This document shows, piece by piece, positions 1-6,032 of a stretch of DNA of 12,124 nt. Position numbers and translations under genes: made by a program. Under the pieces are notes generated by a model, which did no database searches, was not told the origin of the DNA, and saw nothing but the letters and a program-made list of their open reading frames with translations. The DNA is from an uncultured bacterium (lineage in GTDB: Bacteria; Verrucomicrobiota; Verrucomicrobiia; Opitutales; Intestinicryptomonadaceae): the NCBI GenBank assembly GCA_905214995.1, contig CAJMOT010000060.1, forward strand, positions 1-12,124. Direction: 5' to 3'. The stretch's first letter is position 1; every line of letters begins with the position of its first letter.

Positions 1-726
1 CGAGCCGCGCTCTATGCCGAAACCGTCGAGGCTCGCGACCGACAGCGCGTCCTGAACCTGCGCCGCGCCCCACTCGGGCTCGAAGCGGAAGTCGTGCAAG
101 AGTGTGACCGTGCGCGTGTCGAGCACGCTCCTGAAAATCGCGTGCCACGGCGCGAGCTCCGGATCCGCCGCCCATTCGCGCGAGGCGTCCTCGGGCAGCA
201 AAACCTCCTTGGCGTCGAACGCCGAAAGCGCCGGCAGGAAATCCTGGGGGGTGTCGAATTCCGCGCAATAGAATTCGCCGGCGCTCATTTCCATCCATGC
301 GGCGTACAGCCTGCGGGAGCGGTCTATGTCGACGGCGAAAATGTAGTTGCCGCTGCGGCTGTCGAGCTGGGCGTCCTCCATCACCGTCCCGGGCGTGATT
401 ATCCGCGTGACCGACCTTTTTACGAGCTTTCCCGAAACGGGGGGCTCGTTCTGGTCGCAGATGGCGACCTTTTTGTTGCACGCCAAAATCTTCGGGAGAT
501 ACTGGTCTATTACGTGGTACGGTATGCCCGCCATGGGGTAGTTCTGCCGCTTGGTAAGCGTAATCCCGAGCAGGCGCGAGCCCTCTACGGCGTCGTCGTA
601 AAACATTTCGTAAAAATCCCCGAGCCTGAAAAGCAGGAGGGTGTCTTTCGGCAGCGAATTTTTCATGCTCCAATACTGCTCGAGCATGGGAGTGGTCTTT
701 TCAGATTTTTTTTCCGATTTCGCCAT
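1..726 (-). CDS. mutS: DNA mismatch repair protein MutS, N-terminal part (runs off window)
   Basis: MutS binds mismatches and small loops in DNA and starts methyl-independent or methyl-directed repair with MutL. The first 242 codons are visible; the reading frame is still open at base 1, so the clamp, ATPase and helix-turn-helix parts lie outside. Residues 13-42 carry the N-terminal TPMLEQYW and LFRLGDFYEMFYDDA motifs. Phe38 and Glu40 correspond to the mismatch-contacting Phe-x-Glu of E. coli MutS (F36, E38). PMAGIPYH and TPGTV follow as expected for domain I, and residues from about 130 on fit the connector domain. The usual AICEQ-ED-P segment reads AICDQNEPP here, a mild divergence. The start is the ATG at 724-726, which gives a short Lys/Glu/Ser-rich lead before the conserved TPM. 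It is divergent from the fmdB operon. The family assignment is secure; completeness cannot be judged. Confidence 0.95.
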   Translation of the reverse strand, partial: MAKSEKKSEKTTPMLEQYWSMKNSLPKDTLLLFRLGDFYEMFYDDAVEGSRLLGITLTKRQNYPMAGIPYHVIDQYLPKILACNKKVAICDQNEPPVSGKLVKRSVTRIITPGTVMEDAQLDSRSGNYIFAVDIDRSRRLYAAWMEMSAGEFYCAEFDTPQDFLPALSAFDAKEVLLPEDASREWAADPELAPWHAIFRSVLDTRTVTLLHDFRFEPEWGAAQVQDALSVASLDGFGIERGS

Positions 727-820
727 TGAAGATTACATTTCCCGATTTCTTGCCAGTATGCCGATAAGATAAAAAAAGAATCGCCAAACATTCAACATTT
801 TAATCTTATTGCCGACAGAT
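727..820. promoter_or_regulatory. AT-rich divergent intergenic region between mutS and fmdB
   Basis: This 94-base gap is markedly more AT-rich than the flanking genes and separates two divergent genes, so promoters in both directions are expected. On the minus strand a weak sigma70-like pair is visible for mutS: TTGAAT (790-795) and TATCTT (766-771), 18 bases apart. On the plus strand only a poor -10-like TAATCT (801-806) close to the fmdB start is visible. No recognisable Shine-Dalgarno precedes the fmdB ATG. The regional function is inferred from gene orientation; the individual boxes are tentative. Confidence 0.4.
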
Positions 821-1048
821 ATGCCCATATACGAATACAAATGCCAAAAGTGCTCGGCCGTGTTCGAGGCGCTCGTGCGCGGCCGAGAAAAGCCCGCCTG
901 CCCCGAGTGCGGATCGGGGAGGCTGAAAAAGCTCGTGTCTTCCTTCGGCGTGGGCCGCGCCGCGAAAAATTCCCGCCCATCGTGCGGAGGAGAGCGGCGC
1001 GGGAGCTCGTGCTGCGGGGGATGCTCCTGCGGACACTGCGGCGGGTAA
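821..1048 (+). CDS. FmdB family zinc-ribbon protein with Cys/Gly-rich tail
   Basis: A 75-residue protein of the FmdB family (putative regulatory zinc ribbon). Members are small, usually cytoplasmic, and their molecular role is mostly unknown. The start MPIYEYKC is the family signature, so ATG 821 is chosen over the in-frame TTG at 809. One zinc ribbon is visible: Cys8-x2-Cys11 and Cys27-Pro-Glu-Cys30-Gly, followed by the basic LKKLVSSFGVGR segment typical of the family. The C-terminal tail (residues 55-75) is unusually cysteine- and glycine-rich (Cys55, 64, 65, 68, 70, 73, plus His72) and could hold a second metal. It heads a four-gene operon; its stop is one base from the start of the lipoprotein gene. 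Family assignment is firm. The function of the protein and of the tail is not known. Confidence 0.9.
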   Translation: MPIYEYKCQKCSAVFEALVRGREKPACPECGSGRLKKLVSSFGVGRAAKNSRPSCGGERRGSSCCGGCSCGHCGG

Positions 1049-1049
1049 G

Positions 1050-1988
1050 ATGGCGGGCGTCGGGCAGGCGGCTTTTCGTGCGGCTCTGGCCGCACTCGCG
1101 CTCTCGGGGTGCGCGGGAGGGGATTCTCCCGCCCCCCCGCAGGCGGCAACGCGCGCGCAAACGGGCGCGAAAACCTACACGCTCGCGCAAAAAAAGCTTC
1201 TGGAAATCGCCGCCGCCCAAAACGGGCTGCTCGACAAAATGAGGCGCGCCGAAAGGCCCTCGACCCTCGCCGCCTCCGACCTCATATCCGAAAAAAAGCG
1301 AGTGGACTCCCTGTGGAACGAATACTTCGCGGGAGAGAGCCGCGACGCCGAAAGCTACGCGATATACGGCAAATATCTGCGCGCGACCTCAAACCCAACC
1401 GCCGCCTACGCCGCGTTTTTGAAGGCGGACTCGCTCGACCCGTCGATGGCGTCCGTCAAGCACCAGCTCGCGGTGTACGAGGGCGAAAACGGCCAGTTCG
1501 CAAAGGCGTACGGTCACTTTTTGGATGCTCTGGAACTGGAGCCGGACAACGCCGTTTACCTGTCGCAGACTGCGAAATTCCTGATGATAGCGCGCGCCGA
1601 GCTCGCCGCGTCGGGAGGTTTCGACCCGGCTTCGCTCGACGCAAAAATGCTCGTCTGCTACCGCAGGTGGGCGGACGCCTCCGCGCCGAACTCCCGCGCG
1701 AGATGGGAGTGCGCAAAAGCCTTCTACCAAGTGTCGTCTCCGGACTGGGAGGAGGCGCTCGCGCGCTGGGAGGGCATACTTGAAAACGCCACGATAGGGC
1801 TCGAGCGGCAGACCGCGCTCGCCAACAAGGCGCGCGTTCTGATAGAGCTGCGCCGCGACGCCGAGGCGCGCGAAATTCTGGAGAAAATAGACAACCCGCA
1901 CCTCGCCGGAGACAGGGAGGCGCTCCTCGGCATCATTGGCGCGGAATCCCCCGCGAAAGGCACAACAACCGAAGACAAAAGCGAATGA
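1050..1988 (+). CDS. TPR-containing lipoprotein, function unknown
   Basis: A 312-residue predicted lipoprotein. Residues 1-20 form a signal peptide with a hydrophobic Ala/Leu core ending in ALSG-Cys21, a good lipobox, so the mature protein would be lipid-anchored and face the periplasm. A Pro/Ala-rich linker follows (about 22-40). Residues 100-133 and 134-167 look like two tetratricopeptide repeats (YGKYLRATSNPTAAYAAFLKAD, then AKAYGHFLDALELEPDNAVY-like positions). The rest to about residue 285 is helical and TPR-like but degenerate. The C-terminus is short and charged. TPR domains mediate protein contacts; no catalytic motif is seen. The gene starts one base after the fmdB stop and its TGA overlaps the ATG of the M50 protease gene (ATGA at 1985-1988). 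Translational coupling suggests a joint job, for instance presenting or assembling substrates near the protease, but that is inference. Confidence 0.75.
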   Translation: MAGVGQAAFRAALAALALSGCAGGDSPAPPQAATRAQTGAKTYTLAQKKLLEIAAAQNGLLDKMRRAERPSTLAASDLISEKKRVDSLWNEYFAGESRDAESYAIYGKYLRATSNPTAAYAAFLKADSLDPSMASVKHQLAVYEGENGQFAKAYGHFLDALELEPDNAVYLSQTAKFLMIARAELAASGGFDPASLDAKMLVCYRRWADASAPNSRARWECAKAFYQVSSPDWEEALARWEGILENATIGLERQTALANKARVLIELRRDAEAREILEKIDNPHLAGDREALLGIIGAESPAKGTTTEDKSE

Positions 1989-2656
1989 ATCCGGATCTCT
2001 TAACGCAAATTAGGGAGGGCGGCATACTGTACGTCCTGCTTCTGATAGCCGTCACCATGCACGAATTCGGGCACGCGCTCTTCGCCGACAAACTCGGCGA
2101 CCCGCTGCCGAGGCTGCAAGACCGCGTCACCGTAAACCCGCTCGCGCACATGGACGCCATGGGAACCGTCGTCCTGCCGATAATAACCATAGCCCTTTCC
2201 ATCGGGACGGGATTCCCCATGGTGTTCGGTTGGGGCAAACCCGTCGAAATCTCCCTCTCAAACCCCAAGACGCGAAAGCGGGTGGACATAATATCCACGG
2301 CGGGCGGGGTGTCGATGAACCTCGCGGTCGCCCTCGCCTCGGCGGTTGCGCTTGCGGTATTCTTTGCGCTCGGCTGGGACGATTTGCGGGAAGTCGCGCT
2401 GCAATCCATATATATAAACTGCGTGCTGTTCGTCATCAACATGATCCCCATACCGCCGCTCGACGGAAGCAGGTTTTTGAAATACGCCGTCGATATGGGC
2501 GAGCAAACCTACGCCGCGATTTCGAGATACGGAATACTGATTCTTCTGCTTATCGTAAACATTCCGTTTACGGCGTCGATATTCATGTTCATAACAAGGG
2601 CGATAGCTGCGGTTTTCATATATATCGCCGCCGCCATAGCCCAAATAATAACCTGA
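1985..2656 (+). CDS. Site-2 protease family membrane metalloprotease (peptidase M50)
   Basis: A 223-residue intramembrane zinc protease of the compact M50B type. His26-Glu27-x2-His30 (MHEFGHALFADKLGD) in the first membrane helix is the zinc-binding catalytic motif. Asn152-x2-Pro-x-Pro-Pro-Leu-Asp160-Gly in a later helix is the second family motif, with Asp160 as third zinc ligand. The intervening VNPLAHMDAMGT and FGWGKPV segments are typical of the family, and further hydrophobic helices are visible at about 62-81, 105-128 and 173-220. There is no PDZ domain, unlike RseP, so it resembles the short prokaryotic S2P homologues. These enzymes cleave membrane-embedded substrates such as anti-sigma factors, but no substrate candidate is obvious here. 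It overlaps the lipoprotein gene by four bases and is followed after two bases by the second FmdB-like gene. All catalytic residues are present, so it is probably active. Confidence 0.92.
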   Translation: MNPDLLTQIREGGILYVLLLIAVTMHEFGHALFADKLGDPLPRLQDRVTVNPLAHMDAMGTVVLPIITIALSIGTGFPMVFGWGKPVEISLSNPKTRKRVDIISTAGGVSMNLAVALASAVALAVFFALGWDDLREVALQSIYINCVLFVINMIPIPPLDGSRFLKYAVDMGEQTYAAISRYGILILLLIVNIPFTASIFMFITRAIAAVFIYIAAAIAQIIT

Positions 2657-2658
2657 CA

Positions 2659-2922
2659 ATGCCGATTTACAAATACATCACAATCGAGCCCGACGGCTCC
2701 GAGGGGGACGTGTTCGAAGTCGAACAGCCCGCCGGCTCCGACCCCATAAAAAAACACCCCGAAAACGGAAAGCCCGCCAAGAGGGTATTCGAGGCGCCGA
2801 ACATCAACATAGAGTACACGCCCGGCAGGGAGAAATCCCTGAGCGACGCGGCGCGCATAAAAAAGGCGGGCTTTAAGATCCTGCAAAAGGACAAGCTTAC
2901 GGGCAACTACCACGCGCTGTGA
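2659..2922 (+). CDS. FmdB-like protein lacking all zinc-ligand cysteines
   Basis: An 87-residue protein whose start MPIYKY and internal FEVEQPAGSDPIKKHPENGKPAKRV-like layout follow the FmdB family pattern (MPxYEY, then FEV-Q, then CPECG-P-RRV). All four cysteines are gone: where the second knuckle Cys-Pro-Glu-Cys-Gly would be, the sequence reads His33-Pro-Glu-Asn36-Gly, and the first CxxC is replaced by ITIEP. There is no cysteine anywhere in the protein, so it cannot bind zinc in the family manner. The C-terminal half (LSDAARIKKAGFKILQKDKL) is a charged helix-like stretch. ATG 2659 is chosen because the family signature begins there; the open frame upstream overlaps the protease gene. It lies two bases after the protease stop and is the last gene of the operon. 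Function unknown. Confidence in the gene is high and in the FmdB kinship moderate. Confidence 0.8.
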   Translation: MPIYKYITIEPDGSEGDVFEVEQPAGSDPIKKHPENGKPAKRVFEAPNINIEYTPGREKSLSDAARIKKAGFKILQKDKLTGNYHAL

Positions 2923-3022
2923 CCTTCCGCCGGAAGCCCCCCGTTTTGCGCCGCGCAATCCGGCACGGAGGCATTCCGCTCCGCCGCGCTACGGCGCGCG
3001 CCAACGCCGAAAACCGAATTCG
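2923..3022. other. Intergenic region between convergent genes with GC-rich hairpins
   Basis: One hundred bases separate the end of the FmdB-like gene from the end of the oppositely oriented DUF475 gene. Several short inverted repeats are visible: CTTCC/GGAAG (2924-2928 with 2932-2936), CGGAG/CTCCG (2966-2970 with 2979-2983) and CGCGC/GCGCG around a TACG loop (2985-2998). None has a proper run of T after it on either strand; the first is followed by C6-G-T4. They may help end transcription in both directions, but a classical intrinsic terminator is not present. No gene is seen here. Confidence 0.35.
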
Positions 3023-4057
3023 TCAGCCCGCCCGCTCGCTCCGGCGGCTTTCGATTATCGACGAAACGAGGGAGGCGAGGATAAAGGCCATTCCGATGCT
3101 CCCCGTGACGATTTCGGGGATTTCGAGGAAAGTCGCAAGCAGCATAATAGACGCGAGCGAGCCTATCGCCCAGTACGCCCCGTGGGTGAGGTACACGAGC
3201 TTTTCGAGCGTCTTTTTTTCCACGAGCATTATCGTGAGCGACCTCACGAAAAACGCGCCCACTGCAAGCCCTATCGTAATCACCACAACGTCTTTCGTCA
3301 GCGCGAAAGCGCCCAGAACCCCGTCGAGCGAAAACGAGGCGTCGATAAGCTCCAAATATATGAAAGCCGCCAGCCCGGCATGTTTCAGGGCGAAGGCGTT
3401 CTCCCGCTTGGCGAGCGACTCGAGCTTGGCGCTCGCCCCGTGGATTGCCAGGTGGGTGGCCACGCCGATTGCGCCCGCAATTATCGAGACAAAGCGCTGC
3501 CCGTCATCGAGCATCGGCTGTATCGCGAACAGGGCCGCGAGCGTAAACGCCGTCGGAGCGGCTTTGCTCCTTCCGATTTTAAGCAGTAATTTTTCGAGCG
3601 GAGAAAGCCAATGCAGGGTCTTTTCGCGGTCGAACATGAACTCGAAAAACAGCATCATCAAAAACGCCCCGCCGAAGGACGATATGCCGACGTGGGACTC
3701 GTGCAAAAGCTTGGCGTAGTCGTCGGGCTTTTCGAGCGTGAGCCGCAGAACCTCCATGCACGATATGTTCGAAAACGCCGCGACGATGACTATCGGGAAC
3801 ACGAACCTCATTCCGAAAACCGCTATCGCAATGCCCCACGTCAGAAAGCGCGCCCTCCACTTGCGCGACATTTTTTCGAGCTTCGTGGCGTTTATTACGG
3901 CGTTGTCAAACGACAGGCTGACTTCGAGCGCGGTGATCACGAGAGCCGTGAACACAAAGCCCCACCCGAGCCCCGCGCCGACGCACTCGCCGCGGTAGAA
4001 GGCGAGGCCGAGCCCCACTATCATTATGCCTATGGACCATTCAAAATATTTGAGCAT
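3023..4057 (-). CDS. DUF475 / TerC-superfamily integral membrane protein
   Basis: A 344-residue polytopic membrane protein of the DUF475 family, related to TerC. The TerC-type acidic membrane motifs appear twice: Glu45-Val-Ser-Leu-Ser-Phe-Asp51-Asn52-Ala in the N-terminal half, and Glu236-Leu-Ile-Asp239-x5-Asp245-Gly in the C-terminal half. This pseudo-symmetry is usual for the superfamily. Around nine hydrophobic segments are visible, with a charged cytoplasmic-looking loop near residues 58-70 and an EKPDDYAKLLHESH stretch at about 109-122. TerC relatives have been linked to tellurite resistance and manganese or other metal efflux; the substrate of DUF475 proteins is not established. AAGGG seven bases before the ATG is a plausible ribosome binding site. 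The start lies 46 bases after the stop of the DAC-domain gene on the same strand, so co-transcription with it is likely. That would fit ion homeostasis under c-di-AMP control, which is inference. Confidence 0.85.
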   Translation of the reverse strand: MLKYFEWSIGIMIVGLGLAFYRGECVGAGLGWGFVFTALVITALEVSLSFDNAVINATKLEKMSRKWRARFLTWGIAIAVFGMRFVFPIVIVAAFSNISCMEVLRLTLEKPDDYAKLLHESHVGISSFGGAFLMMLFFEFMFDREKTLHWLSPLEKLLLKIGRSKAAPTAFTLAALFAIQPMLDDGQRFVSIIAGAIGVATHLAIHGASAKLESLAKRENAFALKHAGLAAFIYLELIDASFSLDGVLGAFALTKDVVVITIGLAVGAFFVRSLTIMLVEKKTLEKLVYLTHGAYWAIGSLASIMLLATFLEIPEIVTGSIGMAFILASLVSSIIESRRSERAG

Positions 4058-4103
4058 GGGAAACCCTTAAAGTTTGCAAAATTCCGCATTAAGCCGCGCC
4101 GCC

Positions 4104-5483
4104 CTACTTGCGCTTTTCGGTGATCGGGAGCATCTGCCCCCTCCTGAAAAGCGTTATCTGCCCCGTGCTCGACGACACCACTATGGATATGCAGTCGGCC
4201 ATGAGGGATATCGAATACGCCGCCGCGTGGCGCGCGCCTAGCCCGCCGGGCAGCTGGAGTTTGAAGTCGGGCGTGTGTATAAGCGCCCCCGCCGCCTCGA
4301 GCACGCCGGAGCCGTCGATGATGAACGCCCCGTCGATGAGCGAGTACTCCTTGACGGTCTCGTCCATGAACGGGTTAAGGACGTTCCTGTCCTCGGGCTT
4401 GTAGCCGTAGAACGGGTTTAGTATCAGCTGCTTCAAGTGCGGCTTCAGCTCATCGGAAGAGCCTATCACGAATATGCAGCCAACCGGCTTGCCCTCGCGC
4501 CCCTCTACGGAGAGCTCGGTTGCGATGTCGAGGACGCGCTCCAAAACCTCCGGCGTCACGCCCTCGGGAAGCATGTTTTTCTGCCCGATGAAAATGTTGG
4601 AAAACTCCTTTTCGATGTCGAGGATTACGATGGTGTCAATCTGGTTGCTCTCGCGCACTCCGCCGATGCAGCAGATTTTCTCCTTCGCCGTGAACGTCCC
4701 GCGCGTGAGCCCTATCATCACCGCGCTGCGCAGCTGCGAAAACCTCATGTCCGAAAACGACCTCACGCCTATGAACTCCCATTTGGAGGAGGGCAGCGCG
4801 GCCGGCGGCTTTTCGCCCACAAGCACCACTTTTGCGTCGCCGAAAGTGGCGGACAAATCGGGCATTTTCAGAAAGGAGTCGCCAAACAGGATTATCGCGG
4901 AGCATTTGGCCACTTTGAAGATTTTGAGGGCCGAGCGCATGACGATCTCGTTTATGCGCTCCTCCTTGCGGCGCGGCGCGTACGGCTCCGCAACGCCTTT
5001 CGAAACGGACTTGCCGGAGCCGCCGTTGAAGGCGCCCATCACGGCGTCGCGGAAAACGGCTATGTCGGGCGAGGATTTTATGCGCCCGCACACGTCGTCA
5101 GACGAAAATATTTTGGCGAGGTTCGAGAGGACGCTAAGATAATTGTCCACCTTCTCGTCGGAGAGCATCAGAAACAGTATGCGCGTCTGGCGGTAGTCCT
5201 CGAGGCCCTCGAAGTTTATCCCCGCCTCCGAGCACCTGCCGACTGCGAACACATACTTCTGCTTCAGCCCCACAACGCGCGTGTGCGGCATGCAGATGCC
5301 GTCGCCGAGATACGTGGATATCGACTTTTCGCGCTCTATTAGATTGGCGAGCACGTCCGCGCGGTCTGCGCCGCCGAGTATGGAATCGGGAATGCAGGCG
5401 AGCAGCTGCCCCACCGCCTCGGAGAAATCCGCGGCCGAAATGTCGACTATTCTCGATTTGGTGAGGTATCTTTTGAGATTCAC
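4104..5483 (-). CDS. EIIA (PtsN-like) – DacZ-like – DAC domain fusion, putative diadenylate cyclase
   Basis: A 459-residue cytoplasmic protein in three parts. Residues 1 to about 150 resemble a PTS EIIA type 2/PtsN domain: REKSISTYLGDGICMPHTRV carries His67 in the position of the phosphorylated histidine. Residues 176-300 resemble the pyruvate-kinase-C-like domain found ahead of the cyclase in archaeal DacZ (AVMIGLTRGTF, then IDTIVILDIEKEF). Residues 310-455 are a DAC domain, the fold that condenses two ATP into c-di-AMP: Asp384-Gly-Ala386, Gly-Ala-Arg418-His419, and IVVSSSTG (434-441). The textbook RHR motif reads RHA here and SEETG reads SSSTG. The start is GTG (5481-5483), one base after the nuoA stop; no earlier start is possible without overlapping nuoA and the next Met is far inside. 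No membrane segment is seen. The DAC and EIIA calls are strong; catalytic activity and phosphorylation are inferred. Confidence 0.85.
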   Translation of the reverse strand: MNLKRYLTKSRIVDISAADFSEAVGQLLACIPDSILGGADRADVLANLIEREKSISTYLGDGICMPHTRVVGLKQKYVFAVGRCSEAGINFEGLEDYRQTRILFLMLSDEKVDNYLSVLSNLAKIFSSDDVCGRIKSSPDIAVFRDAVMGAFNGGSGKSVSKGVAEPYAPRRKEERINEIVMRSALKIFKVAKCSAIILFGDSFLKMPDLSATFGDAKVVLVGEKPPAALPSSKWEFIGVRSFSDMRFSQLRSAVMIGLTRGTFTAKEKICCIGGVRESNQIDTIVILDIEKEFSNIFIGQKNMLPEGVTPEVLERVLDIATELSVEGREGKPVGCIFVIGSSDELKPHLKQLILNPFYGYKPEDRNVLNPFMDETVKEYSLIDGAFIIDGSGVLEAAGALIHTPDFKLQLPGGLGARHAAAYSISLMADCISIVVSSSTGQITLFRRGQMLPITEKRK

Positions 5484-5484
5484 G

Positions 5485-5871
5485 CTAATTGCTCTTCGGG
5501 ATATTCCAGTTCAGGACGTCTTTTTTGACTTCGTAAAACACCCCCGCGGCGAGGACTGCCATAAAGAAAAGCGACGGCAGAAGTATTGGGAAATTGCGGG
5601 AAACAAAGTCTCCGTACGCGACGGCGAGGGGAATCAGAAACACAACCTCTATGTCGAATATCACAAAAAGCATCGCTACGACGTAAAACCTCGCGCCAAA
5701 GCGCGGATGCGGAGCCCCCTCGGGGACGACGCCGCATTCGTAGGCGGAATTTCCGGGCTTGTTGCGCTTGGCCCTCTGCCCGAAAATATGGCTTGCCGCG
5801 ACAATCGCCGCCCCCATCGCGAGAGCCGTCAGAATCTGCACCAAAACCGGCATGTACGATGACAATTCCAT
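5485..5871 (-). CDS. nuoA: NADH-quinone oxidoreductase subunit A
   Basis: A 128-residue small membrane subunit of respiratory complex I (NDH-1), equivalent to mitochondrial ND3. Three hydrophobic helices are visible at about 7-28, 62-86 and 95-116. The loop after helix 1 carries YECG with Cys46, the conserved loop cysteine of ND3. Helix 2 carries the signature RFYVVAMLFVIFDIEVVFLIP, with Asp73 and Glu75 in the positions of E. coli Asp79 and Glu81. The usual FPWA reads IPLA, so the tryptophan is replaced by Leu82. The length is normal. It is not beside nuoM/nuoN but separated from them by four genes and a terminator. Downstream it is joined by one base to the DAC fusion gene. No NuoB follows, which is unusual since nuoA normally heads the nuo operon. 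Identity is secure. Confidence 0.95.
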   Translation of the reverse strand: MELSSYMPVLVQILTALAMGAAIVAASHIFGQRAKRNKPGNSAYECGVVPEGAPHPRFGARFYVVAMLFVIFDIEVVFLIPLAVAYGDFVSRNFPILLPSLFFMAVLAAGVFYEVKKDVLNWNIPKSN

Positions 5872-5890
5872 AGTTTGTGAAATCTCTCAT

Positions 5891-5905
5891 ATTGAACTTT
5901 TCAAT
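5891..5905. promoter_or_regulatory. Perfect inverted repeat in the nuoA leader
   Basis: ATTGAA-CTT-TTCAAT is a perfect six-base inverted repeat with a three-base centre, lying 20 to 34 bases upstream of the nuoA start in an AT-rich stretch that also holds a run of eight T (plus strand). It could be an operator, part of a promoter region or a weak leader hairpin. It stands out against GC-rich surroundings but is short, so chance is not excluded. Confidence 0.3.
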
Positions 5906-5999
5906 GCAACTTTTTTTTCTGCGCCCATCGACAAAATCCGTACAGATAAATTCCGCCGGGGACGCCCGTCTAAAACTGGAATGGCGGCAATGCGGGATA

Positions 6000-6030
6000 T
6001 GGCGCCAGTCCGCCCCTGCGCCCCGCGCCA
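6000..6030 (-). terminator. Weak hairpin downstream of the Sel1 gene
   Basis: TGGCGC (6000-6005) and GCGCCA (6025-6030) can pair around a 19-base GC-rich loop, starting two bases after the stop of the Sel1-repeat gene as read on the minus strand. No T run follows, so it is at best a weak or factor-assisted terminator. The remaining bases between the two genes (about 5906-5999) show no gene. Confidence 0.25.
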
Positions 6031-6032
6031 AA

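Noticed and set aside
94..729. A 211-codon open frame on the plus strand
   Set aside because: It is antisense to mutS, whose N-terminal motifs are unmistakable on the other strand.
809..820. Upstream TTG start for the first FmdB gene, adding four residues
   Set aside because: The family begins with MPxYEY, which places the start at ATG 821.
2923..2946. CTTCC/GGAAG stem followed by C6-G-T4 as an intrinsic terminator of the FmdB operon
   Set aside because: The stem has only five pairs and the T run is short and displaced by C residues; kept only as part of the intergenic description.
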